Below, in pieces: positions 33,913 through 43,879 of a stretch of 64,000 bases of DNA (the first letter of the stretch is position 1; each line of letters opens with the position of its first letter). Source of the stretch: Bacteroidaceae bacterium (GTDB lineage Bacteria; Bacteroidota; Bacteroidia; Bacteroidales; Bacteroidaceae). The position numbers were made by a program, and so were the translations under genes. The stretch spans positions 1 to 64,000 of the forward strand of contig JAILDV010000011.1 of NCBI GenBank assembly GCA_024688885.1. The letters are read 5' to 3'. The notes beneath the pieces were generated by a model. The model was given only the letters and a program-made list of their open reading frames with translations, was not told the DNA's origin and did not search any database.

Positions 33913-34990
33913 ACCTTTCGACCCATACGCTCCACATACAATCAAATGGTGGGGGTGGCCACTGCTCGCCCTCCTCATTGTCGGCACCATCTACATTGTG
34001 ATGACCCACGACAAGGGGAAAGTGACTCCCGACGCGTCACAGGGGAAACCTTGGAACACTTCCGAGACCCAGCGCAGCGAAGGCAGCGTGTTCGGCACGT
34101 TCTACCACATCACCTACCAGTCGGGCAAACCTCTGCAAAACGGAATCGACAACACTCTGAAAGAAGTGGATGCATCACTGTCGCCCTTCAACAAAGAGTC
34201 TGTCATCACAGCCATCAACAACAATACAAGCACAGAGACCAACTCCATGTTCGTAGAGGTGTTCACCCTGGCACAGGAAGTGTCGAAAGAGACAAACGGG
34301 GCTTTTGATATCACAGTGGCACCGCTGGTCAACCTTTGGGGCTTTGGCTTCAAGAACATGGACAATGTAAGTCAGGCGAAAGTGGACAGCCTGCTGCCCT
34401 ATGTGGGTTATCAGAAGGTGGCACTCATCGACGGGAAAATCAGGAAAGATTGTCCCGAAACCATGTTGGATTGCAGCGCCATCGCCAAGGGTTACGGTGT
34501 GGATGCCGTCGGCAAGTATTTGGAGAGTGAAGGCATCAGCAACTACATGGTGGAGATAGGTGGAGAAGTTCGCGTGAGAGGGTTCAACCCTCGGGGAGAA
34601 CTGTGGCACGTGGGCATCAACACCCCCAACGACGACCCTGCCAACATCAGCAACGACATCGAGCAGGTGCTCCAAATCACGCAGTTGGCTATGGCGACAT
34701 CGGGAAACTACCGCAATTATTACGAGAAGGACGGAAAGAAATATGCCCACACCATCGACCCCCACACGGGCTATCCTGTGCAGCATAGCATCCTGTCCTC
34801 CACCGTGCTGGCAACAGACTGTGCCACAGCAGATGCCTACGCCACAGCCTTCATGGTGCTGGGCATGGACGAAGCAAAGAAGGTGCTCGCCAGACATCCC
34901 GAACTGATGGCGTTCTTCATCTATTCTGACAAGAACGGAGAGATGAAGGAATGGATGACGGAAGGGATGGAAAAGTTGGTGATGAAATAA
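33869..34990 (+). CDS. apbE: FAD:protein FMN transferase (ApbE)
   Basis: ApbE attaches FMN covalently to Thr in flavoproteins such as subunits of the Na+-translocating NQR and RNF pumps, in the periplasm. The 373 residues have one N-terminal membrane anchor (WWGWPLLALLIVGTIYIVM, about 27-46) and the ApbE motifs GSVFGTFYHITY, DCSAIAKGYGVDAVG, MATSGNYRNYY, HTIDPHTGYPV and DCATADAYATAFMVLG. The start overlaps the previous gene, so it is translated from the same message. The target flavoprotein is not in this window. Confidence 0.93.
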   Translation: MKKEQKTEQQKLKSKPFDPYAPHTIKWWGWPLLALLIVGTIYIVMTHDKGKVTPDASQGKPWNTSETQRSEGSVFGTFYHITYQSGKPLQNGIDNTLKEVDASLSPFNKESVITAINNNTSTETNSMFVEVFTLAQEVSKETNGAFDITVAPLVNLWGFGFKNMDNVSQAKVDSLLPYVGYQKVALIDGKIRKDCPETMLDCSAIAKGYGVDAVGKYLESEGISNYMVEIGGEVRVRGFNPRGELWHVGINTPNDDPANISNDIEQVLQITQLAMATSGNYRNYYEKDGKKYAHTIDPHTGYPVQHSILSSTVLATDCATADAYATAFMVLGMDEAKKVLARHPELMAFFIYSDKNGEMKEWMTEGMEKLVMK

Positions 34991-35004
34991 AAAGACGTGA
35001 CGAT

Positions 35005-35694
35005 ATGGAGTTGACAATGTTCGAACGGTTGCTGCAACTTCCACTGTTTCAGGGAATGACCACACAGGAAGTGTCAGACGTGATATCGCACGTCAGACTG
35101 GACTTTGCCAATTACCACAGAGGCGACGAAATCGTGATGCAGGGAGAAAGCTGCCGCAAACTCATCTACATCATCAGCGGGGAGGTCATGGCAGAACACC
35201 GCAATGCCAGCCTCCAGTTCCTACTCACCGAACATCTGCCCGACCTGAAGGTGATTGAGCCATTCAACCTGTTCGGCATGTATCAGACCTACTCACGCAC
35301 CTACACTTTCAACACTGCTGGCTGCACACTTGCCATCGACAAGCGCGTGCTGCTCAGTCATCTCATGGCGAGCAATATTGTCAAAATCAACTTCATGAAC
35401 ATCGTCTGCAACAAATACCAACAGACCGAACGGTTGCTTTGCCACTTTCCTGACGACACAGTTCAACACAAGATTGTCAGGTTCGTTCTCTCCCACTCCA
35501 TCTCGCCCAAAGGCAGGAAAGACGTACAAATCAAGATGACACAGCTTGCCGACATCCTCCACGAGACACGCCTCAACGTGTCCATTGCCCTGAACCAAAT
35601 GCAGGAGCAGGGAACCATCAGGCTTCAACGGGGCAGTTTCATCGTCAACGATATACAGGAACTGTCATTCCTCAACACTCAAAGAACAACATGA
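35005..35694 (+). CDS. Crp/Fnr-family transcriptional regulator
   Basis: Start ATG 35005 (MELTMFERLLQLPLFQGM) fits the family; an upstream start would run into apbE. The 229-residue protein has a cyclic-nucleotide-type beta-roll (YHRGDEIVMQGESCRKLIYIISGEV) and a C-terminal winged helix (IKMTQLADILHETRLNVSIALNQMQEQGTIRLQRGSFIV). There is no N-terminal Cys cluster, so it is not an iron-sulfur Fnr. The ligand is unknown. Its stop overlaps the start of the peptidase gene (35691). Confidence 0.85.
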   Translation: MELTMFERLLQLPLFQGMTTQEVSDVISHVRLDFANYHRGDEIVMQGESCRKLIYIISGEVMAEHRNASLQFLLTEHLPDLKVIEPFNLFGMYQTYSRTYTFNTAGCTLAIDKRVLLSHLMASNIVKINFMNIVCNKYQQTERLLCHFPDDTVQHKIVRFVLSHSISPKGRKDVQIKMTQLADILHETRLNVSIALNQMQEQGTIRLQRGSFIVNDIQELSFLNTQRTT

Positions 35695-37748
35695 ATCCAT
35701 TCTACGACACATACACCAACATTCCCTTTGACCGCATCAAGGAGACTGACTACGAGCCAGCCATGCGCAAAGGCATCGAAGAGGAAGACCAAGAGATAGA
35801 GCGCATTGTCAACAACCCCGATGCGCCCACCTTCGCCAACACCATCGAGGCGATGGAGCGGAGCGGACAACTGCTCGACCGCGTGACCACCGTCTTCTTC
35901 AACCTGCTCAGTGCCGAAACTACCGACTTTCTCGACACGCTGGCACAGAAGATGTCGCCCATCCTCTCCGAACACTCCAACAACATCATGCTGAACGAAG
36001 GCTTGTTCAGGCGCGTCAAGGCAGTATACGATGACCACGCCTCCGACCAATTCGCACGTCTGAACCCCGAACAGCGAATGCTCCTCACCAACACCTACGA
36101 GGGGTTCGTCAGGAACGGCGCCCTGTTGTCCGACCAGCAGAAAGAGCAGCTTCGCCACATCTCCGCAGAGCTGGGTGTGCTCTCACTCCAGTTCTCCCAA
36201 AACAAACTCAAGGACACCAACAGCTTCATCCTGCACATCACCGACGAAACCGAACTCGAGGGACTGCCTGACAGCGCCATCGACCTTGCCCGACAGACAG
36301 CCAAGGAACGCCACATGGACGGCTACGTGTTCACCCTGCAAGCCCCCTCCTACACACCCTTCCTCACCTACTCCTCACGCCGTGAGCTCCGCGAAAAGAT
36401 GTACAGGGCATACAACACCCTCTGCACCCACCCGGGCGACAACAACAATGTCGACATCGTCAAAAAGATAGTCAACCTTCACCGAGCCAAAGCACAACTG
36501 CTTGGCTACGACACCTACGCCGACTACGCCCTTGCCCGACGCATGGCAGAAACCAAAGACAACGTCTATCAGCTGCTCAATCAGCTCATCGACGCCTACA
36601 TGCCCGTGGCAAAAGAAGAAGTCAAAGCCGTGGAGAAACTGTACGAGCAGAGTACCCAACTGTCAACCGTCAACTGTCAATTGTCAACTGCCGCCCCCTT
36701 CTCCCCTTGGGACTTCCCCTACTATGCCAACAAACTCAAAGAGCAGCAGTTCAACATCAACAGCGAGATGCTCCGTCCCTACCTTCAACTCTCCAAGGTG
36801 AAGCAAGGCGTGTTCGGACTCGCCAACACACTCTACGGCATCACCTTCCGACGCAATGCCGACGTGCCCGTCTATCATCCAGACGTGGAAGCCTATGACG
36901 TGTTCGACAAAGATGGCACATACCTCGCCCTGCTCTACTGCGACTTTCATCCCCGAGCCTCCAAAAAGTCAGGGGCGTGGATGACAAACTACAAGGAGCA
37001 ATGGACCGAACCCGACGGCACCAACTCACGCCCACAGGCATCCATCGTCATGAACCTCTCCCGAGCTACCGACGGCAAACCTGCCCTGCTCACACTTGGC
37101 GAGCTGGAAACCTTCCTGCACGAATTTGGGCATGCCCTCCACGGCATCTTTGCCAACACCACCTATCGCTCCCTCTCAGGCACCAACGTCTATTGGGACT
37201 TCGTCGAGCTGCCCTCGCAGTTCATGGAAAACTACAGCATCCAACCCGACTTCCTCAACACGTTCGCCACCCACTACGAGACAGGCAAACCCATACCTCA
37301 GGAACTCCTCCACCGCATCATCGCCAGCCGCAACTTCAACGTGGCATACGCATGCATGCGACAGGTCAGTTTCGGACTTCTCGACATGGCATTCTACACG
37401 CTGAAAGACGAGTTCAACACCGACCTTCCCACCTTTGAGCGTGCTGCCTGGTACCGTGCCAGAGTGCTGCCCGAAGTGGAAGGCACCTGCATGGCTACTC
37501 AGTTCTCGCACATCATGGCAGGTGGCTACTCCGCAGGCTACTACAGCTACAAGTGGGCAGAAATGCTCGATGCCGACGCCTTCTCCCACTTTCAGCAACA
37601 TGGCATCTTCTCCCGAGCCACAGCACAGAGTTTCCGCGACCACATCCTCTCCAAAGGAGGCACCGAACACCCCATGACACTCTACAAACGATTCCGCGGA
37701 CAGGCACCCACCATCCAGGCCCTGCTCCGTCGCAATGGAATAAACTGA
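35691..37748 (+). CDS. M3-family zinc metallopeptidase (oligopeptidase/Dcp type)
   Basis: The 685 residues show HEFGHALHGIF at 477-487, the HEXXH zinc motif, and the conserved C-terminal region (AGGYSAGYYSYKWAEMLDADAFSHF). M3 peptidases degrade short peptides in the cytosol or periplasm; no signal peptide is seen. At about residues 323-337 the segment STQLSTVNCQLSTAA is encoded by the heptanucleotide repeat (36655-36690) and looks like an in-frame insertion in a surface loop between helices. It overlaps the Crp-like gene by 4 bp. Confidence 0.92.
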   Translation: MNPFYDTYTNIPFDRIKETDYEPAMRKGIEEEDQEIERIVNNPDAPTFANTIEAMERSGQLLDRVTTVFFNLLSAETTDFLDTLAQKMSPILSEHSNNIMLNEGLFRRVKAVYDDHASDQFARLNPEQRMLLTNTYEGFVRNGALLSDQQKEQLRHISAELGVLSLQFSQNKLKDTNSFILHITDETELEGLPDSAIDLARQTAKERHMDGYVFTLQAPSYTPFLTYSSRRELREKMYRAYNTLCTHPGDNNNVDIVKKIVNLHRAKAQLLGYDTYADYALARRMAETKDNVYQLLNQLIDAYMPVAKEEVKAVEKLYEQSTQLSTVNCQLSTAAPFSPWDFPYYANKLKEQQFNINSEMLRPYLQLSKVKQGVFGLANTLYGITFRRNADVPVYHPDVEAYDVFDKDGTYLALLYCDFHPRASKKSGAWMTNYKEQWTEPDGTNSRPQASIVMNLSRATDGKPALLTLGELETFLHEFGHALHGIFANTTYRSLSGTNVYWDFVELPSQFMENYSIQPDFLNTFATHYETGKPIPQELLHRIIASRNFNVAYACMRQVSFGLLDMAFYTLKDEFNTDLPTFERAAWYRARVLPEVEGTCMATQFSHIMAGGYSAGYYSYKWAEMLDADAFSHFQQHGIFSRATAQSFRDHILSKGGTEHPMTLYKRFRGQAPTIQALLRRNGIN
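36655..36690 (+). repeat. CTCAACY-type repeat inside the M3 peptidase gene
   Basis: Runs of CAACTGTCAACCGTCAACTG with 7-bp period, in frame and in the sense orientation that lacks stop codons. Confidence 0.7.
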
Positions 37749-37767
37749 ACATATCCTTTCACTCATC

Positions 37768-38220
37768 ATGACAGAAGAAGAAAAGAAACAATACAACCTC
37801 GACTGCCGCTATGTGCGCATGGCACGAATCTGGGCAGAGAACTCCTATTGCAAGCGCCGTCAAGTAGGAGCACTTGTGGTGAAAAACAAAGCCATCATCT
37901 CCGACGGCTACAACGGCACACCCTCAGGATTTGAAAACATCTGCGAGGATGAAAACAATGTGACGAAGCCCTACGTGCTGCATGCAGAAGCCAATGCCAT
38001 CACAAAACTGGCACGAAGCCACAACTCCAGCGATGGTGCCACACTGTACGTCACCGCTTCCCCCTGCATCGAGTGTGCCAAACTCATCATTCAGGCAGGC
38101 ATCAGACGCGTTGTCTATTCCGAGCACTACCGACTGGAGGACGGCATTAAACTTTTGCAACGAGCAAATATCAAAGTAGAGTATATCAATCCAGACGAAC
38201 ACGAACCAACCACATTATGA
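37768..38220 (+). CDS. dCMP deaminase-family protein (ComEB-like)
   Basis: The 150 residues have HAEANAI (His72, Glu74) and SPCIECAKLI with the zinc cysteines, the signature of cytidine/deoxycytidylate deaminases. The dCMP form makes dUMP for thymidylate synthesis; in competent bacteria it is called ComEB. Its stop overlaps the S41 protease start by four bases (ATGA), suggesting coupling. Confidence 0.9.
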   Translation: MTEEEKKQYNLDCRYVRMARIWAENSYCKRRQVGALVVKNKAIISDGYNGTPSGFENICEDENNVTKPYVLHAEANAITKLARSHNSSDGATLYVTASPCIECAKLIIQAGIRRVVYSEHYRLEDGIKLLQRANIKVEYINPDEHEPTTL

Positions 38221-39851
38221 GCAACTATATCAACAGGAACAACCGTTGGGTTCCCATCATCATCGCCGTCAGCGTTGTTGTCGGCATCGTCATTGGCACA
38301 TTCTTCGCCAACCGATTTGCTGGCAATCGGCTCAACATCATCAACACGTCGTCCAACAAGCTGAACGACCTGCTGCATATCATCGACGACCAATATGTGG
38401 ACACGGTTGACATCGCTTCGATAGTGGAGCAGTCCATGCCCAAGATTTTGGAAGAACTTGACCCCCACTCCACCTACATCTCTGCCAAAGATGCCAAGAC
38501 AGCCAACGACGACCTGAAAGGCTCTTTCAGCGGAGTGGGCATCCAGTTTGTCATCCGCGAAGACACGGTGAGGGTGACAGGCATCATCAAGGGTGGTCCC
38601 TCCGAAAAGGTCGGCATCCTTGCAGGCGACAAGATTGTGGCTGTGGACGGAGAGCCCTATGTCGGGAAAGTCGTCACCAACGAAGAAACCCTCCACCGAC
38701 TGAAGGGAGAGAAAGGCACACAGGTCAAGATTGACGTGCTGCGGCACGGGCAGAAGAAACCCATCTCTTTTGTCGTCGTACGTGGAGACATCCCTCTGAA
38801 GAGCGTGGACGCGACATACATGATTAACAAGGAACTCGGCTATATCAACATCAAGAATTTCGGAGAAACCACTTATGCAGAACTGCTCACCTCCCTTGCC
38901 GAACTGGAGGTTGAGGGATTCAAGGGGCTCGTCATCGACCTGCGCGGCAACGGGGGTGGATACCTCTCTGCTGCCATCCAAATGGTGAATGAGTTCCTGC
39001 CTAAGAATCGCCTGATTGTCTATACCCAAGGAAGACGTTCACGCCGAGAAGAATATCGAAGTGACGGACGTGGTTCCTATCAAGACCTGCCCCTCCTCGT
39101 GCTCATTGATGAGAGGACTGCCTCTGCTGCCGAAATCTTCTCAGGAGCCATTCAGGACAACGACAGGGGCGTCATTGTGGGACGCCGTTCTTTCGGCAAG
39201 GGACTCGTGCAGCAACCTATCGAGTTTGCAGACGGTTCTCTCATCCATCTGACCATTGCACGCTATTACACACCTTCGGGGCGTTGTATCCAGAAACCCT
39301 ATGTAAAGGGACAGCCGAAGGAGTACGAAATGGATTTAATCACCCGCTATGAACGAGGTGAGTTCTTCAGTCAGGACAGTATCCACCAAAGTGGCGAGAA
39401 ATACAAGACCAGCATAGGACGCATCGTATATGGCGGTGGAGGCATCATGCCCGACTATTTTGTGGCAGAGGACACAACTGCTCTGACACCTTACTACACA
39501 GAATGTGTCTCTCAGGGAGTCATCGCTCAATTCTGTTTTGAATACACCGACAACAACCGCGAGAAACTGTCCATCTATGACAATGCTGCGGATTTGGAAA
39601 AGTATCTGCGCCGTCAGGGACTTGTGGACTCTTTTGTCCATTATGCTGACAACAAGGGCATAAGGCGTCGCAACAACATGATCATTAAGTCGCAGCATCT
39701 CTTTGAGCAAGCCATCTATGGCAGCATCATCTACAATATGTTGGAAATGAGTGACTACGTACAGTATCTTAACCGCAACGACATCACGCTGGAAAAAGCC
39801 ATACAACTTTTCAAGACAAAACAAACAAAACCAACGCTAAGCGCTAAATGA
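38217..39851 (+). CDS. S41 C-terminal processing protease
   Basis: The 544 residues begin with a membrane anchor (WVPIIIAVSVVVGIVIGTFFA). A PDZ domain (FSGVGIQFVIREDTVRVTGI, about 105-190) is followed by the protease with Ser about 302 in ERTASAAEIFSGA and Lys about 327 in RSFGKGLVQ, the Ser-Lys dyad of CtpA/Prc proteases. It acts in the periplasm on C-termini of envelope proteins. The last residues SAK and stop may come from the repeat that begins at 39841. Confidence 0.93.
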   Translation: MSNYINRNNRWVPIIIAVSVVVGIVIGTFFANRFAGNRLNIINTSSNKLNDLLHIIDDQYVDTVDIASIVEQSMPKILEELDPHSTYISAKDAKTANDDLKGSFSGVGIQFVIREDTVRVTGIIKGGPSEKVGILAGDKIVAVDGEPYVGKVVTNEETLHRLKGEKGTQVKIDVLRHGQKKPISFVVVRGDIPLKSVDATYMINKELGYINIKNFGETTYAELLTSLAELEVEGFKGLVIDLRGNGGGYLSAAIQMVNEFLPKNRLIVYTQGRRSRREEYRSDGRGSYQDLPLLVLIDERTASAAEIFSGAIQDNDRGVIVGRRSFGKGLVQQPIEFADGSLIHLTIARYYTPSGRCIQKPYVKGQPKEYEMDLITRYERGEFFSQDSIHQSGEKYKTSIGRIVYGGGGIMPDYFVAEDTTALTPYYTECVSQGVIAQFCFEYTDNNREKLSIYDNAADLEKYLRRQGLVDSFVHYADNKGIRRRNNMIIKSQHLFEQAIYGSIIYNMLEMSDYVQYLNRNDITLEKAIQLFKTKQTKPTLSAK

Positions 39852-39980
39852 TAATTGAAATTCGAAGTTAAAGAAGTTATCGACGATACCTTGTAAACAG
39901 GACTCCAACACGCCGCATGGCTCTCCCCATTACGGGGGAGATGTCCGTAGGACAGAGAGGGTCTTAAATTCCTAATTCCA
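39841..39980 (+). repeat. 140-bp intergenic repeat, copy B
   Basis: AATGATAATTGAAATTCGAAG, TTATCGACGATACCTTG, AACAGGACTCCAACACGCCG, hairpin CTCTCCCC/GGGGGAGA (39921-39941) and AGAGAGGGTCTTAAATTCC, ending 1 bp before the GTG start of the fused addA gene. Confidence 0.8.
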
Positions 39981-39981
39981 A

Positions 39982-42900
39982 GTGACCAAACAGGAACTAA
40001 GAAAGCTGATTCGGGAAAGAAAAAAGCAGCATTCGACTGAGGAACTGAAATCTTTCAGCAGGGAAATAGCATCTGCACTGCTTGAACGCATAGAGAGTAT
40101 GAAACAATGTCACGTCATACTCCTCTACCATTCCTTGCCTGATGAAGTCTGCACCCATGACATCATCACCTCTCTTGTTGCGTCTGGAAGAAAGGTTTTG
40201 TTGCCAACGGTGGTGGGTGACACGTTGCAATTACACGAATATGTGAACGACCAATTGATGGATGTTTCCACCACTTTCGGTATCCAAGAGTCACATGGCC
40301 CCGTCTTCACCGACTATTCAAAGATTGACCTTGCCGTCATTCCCGGTATGGCTTTTACGCCTGAGGGGGACCGCCTCGGACGGGGAAAGGGGTATTATGA
40401 CCGACTGATTCCTCTTCTCTCCTGCCCTCTGGTCGGATTGGCTTTTCCTTTCCAAATCGTGGACTCCATCCCCACTGAACCACACGATAGAAGGGTGGAT
40501 GAGGTCATCGTGGGAAAGAAAGAGGAGGTATTCAAGCCTCTGCGCATCTACAAGTCTTCTGCAGGTTCGGGAAAGACCTTTACGTTAGCCGTTGAATACA
40601 TCGCGTTGCTGGCTATCAATCCGATGGAGTATCAGAACATTCTTGCCGTCACCTTCACCAACAAGGCGACTGCTGAGATGAAGCAACGGATTCTCGGCAC
40701 ACTTTATGGTATAGCCAATGGACTGGAAGGTGCCAATGATTATGTAAAGAATATTCTGGACAATCTGCATGCCCGTCTGACGATGCCCCTGTATGGGGAA
40801 GAACCATACCGCTCCACCATTCTGAGCATCGACGAGACCGTCTTGCGCCTAAGGGCGAAGGAGGCGCTGTCGAACATTGTGCATGATTACAGCCGTTTCC
40901 GCATTGAGACGATTGACTCTTTCTTTCAAGGTATCGTGCGTGAACTTGCCAACGAATTGGAACTGTCTACTAACCTGAAAGTGGAACTGGATGAGACAGA
41001 GGTGCTGTCGGATGCCGTTGACAGAATCATCGAGACACTGCGGGAGAACTCCAGCGAGTTCAAGACCATCGTTGACTTCATAGAGGAGGAAATCAGAGCC
41101 AACCGCTCGTGGCAGGTGAACGAGACGGTGAAGGAGTTCGGACGCAATATCTTCAAGGAGAACTACCTCATTCACAGCGAGGAAATCAGAAAGAAAATCA
41201 CCGACATCGGCGAGATATACAAGTATCGCACCATCATTCATCAGGGTTTAGAGGAAGAGAAAGATGCTGTGATGGATATGGGCAGAAGGCTGCTGGCAGC
41301 GTATGACGATGTGGGAATGACTGAGAAGGATGGCAGCAGTGCCATCGTCACGTTCATGGAGAAAGTGTGTGACTACAGGATTACTGAGCCAACGAACAAT
41401 AGCCGAGGCACTTTCTCTGACAGCATCGAAGCCTACACGGAAGAGGTGGGCAAATGGTTCAAGAAGTCGTCGAAGAACCGCGATGCGCTGGAAGCGAAAG
41501 TGAAAGCCACTCTTATGCCGATGCTGGAGGAGACTTTCAACCTGCATACCAAGTATGTGAAGCATCTGCACACCGTGACCGCCATCGGGCAGCATCTCTA
41601 CTCCCTCATGCTACTCAGTCAAATCAGTCAGATGGTCAAGTTGCTGAATGAGGAGAACAATCGTTTCCTGCTGTCGGAAACTGCCAATTTCCTGCGCAAT
41701 GTCATCAACAATCAGGATATTCCTTTCATCTACGAAAAGACGGGCGCGTGCATCAAACACATCATGATAGATGAGTTTCAGGACACCTCCACCTTGCAAT
41801 GGAGCAACTTCAAACCTCTCATCATGAACTGCTTGTCGATGGACGGTTCGTGCCTGATTGTGGGTGATGTGAAACAAAGCATCTACCGTTTCCGCAATTC
41901 GGACTGGCAGATTTTGAACAGTATTGAAGCGGACAAGGATTTGGCTGAGTACATTGGGAACATTCCTGCAAAGTATAATTTCCGTTCTTCCAAACGTGTG
42001 GTGGACTTCAATAACAAAGTCTTTGAGAATGCTACCAAGTTGTTACAACATGACTGCCCTGCACTGAGTGTGGCTTACAACAAGCTGAAACAGAAGCCTA
42101 AAAAGTTGGGGGACAAGGGTTTTGTCAAGGTGGAGAACATTGACTATCACCAAATCGACAAGACTCATTTGCCCGATGTATGGGACAAGGACACACCTGA
42201 AAATTACCATGAGGCAACACTGCAGCGCATGCAGTTGTCGGTGAAGGAACTGATGGACAACGGCGTGGATGCCAACGACATCACAATACTCGTGAGAGTG
42301 AACCGAGAGGTGCCACTTATCTGTGATTATTTCAATGCCCATCAGGACGTGTTGCAGGTGAAAGTGGTGTCTGACGATGCTTTCCGTCTAGATGCATCCC
42401 CTGCCGTCGTCATCATCATTGATGCTCTGAGAGTGTTGGCTAACCCTCAACCCTCAACTCTCAACCCTCAACTGTCAACTCTCATGACATTAGAGCACCA
42501 CTACGGTAAACCCATCCCCCCGCTTTTTGACAAGGAAGCACGAAAGGAGCTGCGGTTCAAGGCGCTCACGGAACAGGTGGAAGACATTTATCGGATTTTC
42601 CAGCTGAACCAGTTCAAGAATCAGGATGCCTACCTTCTTTTCTTCTACGACATCGTGAACCAATTCTGTGAAGAGAACTTGACAGACCTGGACTCATTCC
42701 TGAAAGCTTGGGATGACAAACTCTGTGAAAAGACAATTCCTAATGGTGCATCGGACGGAGTGCGCATCATGACCATCCATAAGTCGAAAGGGTTGGAGTT
42801 CCATAGTGTCATCATACCATTCTATTCATGGTCCATCACTCCTAAAGAGAATGTGGTGATGTGGTGCATACCTGAAGGGAACCCCTACAACCAAATGCCT

Positions 42901-43842
42901 TTGCTCCCCATCAGTGTAGGAAAAGCCAAGAAAGACAGCATTTTCAACAGAAATCGTGAGGACGAGGAACTGCGTACATTGGTCGACAACATCAATGTGC
43001 TGTACGTGGCGTTCACACGCGCCAAGCATAATCTCGTCATTCTGACTGGACACAAGATGGGAGAAAAGAAAGCTGATGACGACATCAACGATGTACAATC
43101 TCTTCTCGTCAAGGCATTGCCCGATAACATGGAACAGACAGACATTGAAGGAGTCATTACCTGCTATCGAGACGGTACTGTCGTTCCGACCTCCCATGAG
43201 AAAAAGGAACAGGAACGAAACGTGATGGAATGTGAGTATGAGCCTCTGCATGTTTCCTTCAATTCCTACCCTCCTGCCACAGAGTTCAAACAGAGTTACG
43301 AATCCGATTTGTTCATCACGAAGGATTCGCTCAATCCCCACACCCAACGGCATACCGAAAGAATTCGGCTCATCAGTCTTGGTAACCTCTATCACCATAT
43401 CTTCCAACATATCCACACTTTGGAGGATGTGCCGCACGCCATTCAACTGATGAAGTCCAGAGGGTGCTTCGGCACACTGCTTGAGGCACAAGAGGCACAA
43501 AAGAAGGTGACCGCCTTGATTGAAGACATCACACCCCAATACCCTGAATGGTTTTCAGATAAATGGCAAGTACTCAACGAACGCGCCATCCTCTTTCTCG
43601 AAAACCAGACACCCAACACCAAACGCCCCGACCGAGTCATCGTATGCGACCATCAAGCCATCATCATTGATTATAAGACGGCACAGGGTGTCGTCAAACA
43701 AAATGTGGACGGCACCTTTGTCGCCCCTCGCGAGAATCGGCAACAGATAGAAGACTACAAAAAGTTGCTGAGACAGATTGGCTACACCAACATCCGAGCT
43801 TACTTATGGTACATCCTTGATGAACTCGTCGTACCAGTATAA
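39982..43842 (+). CDS. fusion of 5-formyltetrahydrofolate cyclo-ligase and AddA helicase-nuclease
   Basis: This 1286-residue frame joins two proteins. Residues 1-180 are a complete cyclo-ligase (MTKQELRKLIRERKKQ..., PGMAFTPEGDRLGRGKGYYDRLI; ATP-driven conversion of 5-formyl-THF to methenyl-THF). From about 187 an AddA/RecB-type UvrD helicase begins (IYKSSAGSGKTFTLAVEYI, Walker A near 192-199; IMIDEFQDTS near 595; VRIMTIHKSKGLEF near 927) with a C-terminal nuclease (IIIDYKTAQG, about 1230). AddA works with AddB in double-strand-break repair. There is no linker. The start is GTG 39982. Residues about 820-835 ([14 protein letters not shown]) are a repeat insertion. A frame-joining assembly error remains possible. 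Confidence 0.85.
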   Translation: MTKQELRKLIRERKKQHSTEELKSFSREIASALLERIESMKQCHVILLYHSLPDEVCTHDIITSLVASGRKVLLPTVVGDTLQLHEYVNDQLMDVSTTFGIQESHGPVFTDYSKIDLAVIPGMAFTPEGDRLGRGKGYYDRLIPLLSCPLVGLAFPFQIVDSIPTEPHDRRVDEVIVGKKEEVFKPLRIYKSSAGSGKTFTLAVEYIALLAINPMEYQNILAVTFTNKATAEMKQRILGTLYGIANGLEGANDYVKNILDNLHARLTMPLYGEEPYRSTILSIDETVLRLRAKEALSNIVHDYSRFRIETIDSFFQGIVRELANELELSTNLKVELDETEVLSDAVDRIIETLRENSSEFKTIVDFIEEEIRANRSWQVNETVKEFGRNIFKENYLIHSEEIRKKITDIGEIYKYRTIIHQGLEEEKDAVMDMGRRLLAAYDDVGMTEKDGSSAIVTFMEKVCDYRITEPTNNSRGTFSDSIEAYTEEVGKWFKKSSKNRDALEAKVKATLMPMLEETFNLHTKYVKHLHTVTAIGQHLYSLMLLSQISQMVKLLNEENNRFLLSETANFLRNVINNQDIPFIYEKTGACIKHIMIDEFQDTSTLQWSNFKPLIMNCLSMDGSCLIVGDVKQSIYRFRNSDWQILNSIEADKDLAEYIGNIPAKYNFRSSKRVVDFNNKVFENATKLLQHDCPALSVAYNKLKQKPKKLGDKGFVKVENIDYHQIDKTHLPDVWDKDTPENYHEATLQRMQLSVKELMDNGVDANDITILVRVNREVPLICDYFNAHQDVLQVKVVSDDAFRLDASPAVVIIIDALRVLANPQPSTLNPQLSTLMTLEHHYGKPIPPLFDKEARKELRFKALTEQVEDIYRIFQLNQFKNQDAYLLFFYDIVNQFCEENLTDLDSFLKAWDDKLCEKTIPNGASDGVRIMTIHKSKGLEFHSVIIPFYSWSITPKENVVMWCIPEGNPYNQMPLLPISVGKAKKDSIFNRNREDEELRTLVDNINVLYVAFTRAKHNLVILTGHKMGEKKADDDINDVQSLLVKALPDNMEQTDIEGVITCYRDGTVVPTSHEKKEQERNVMECEYEPLHVSFNSYPPATEFKQSYESDLFITKDSLNPHTQRHTERIRLISLGNLYHHIFQHIHTLEDVPHAIQLMKSRGCFGTLLEAQEAQKKVTALIEDITPQYPEWFSDKWQVLNERAILFLENQTPNTKRPDRVIVCDHQAIIIDYKTAQGVVKQNVDGTFVAPRENRQQIEDYKKLLRQIGYTNIRAYLWYILDELVVPV
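42441..42485 (+). repeat. CTCAACY heptanucleotide array inside the addA part
   Basis: About six 7-bp units in frame, encoding [14 protein letters not shown], a 7-residue period, within the helicase. Confidence 0.85.
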
Positions 43843-43879
43843 ACTTTTTTACTAACACCTATTAATAGAAAGACTGATT

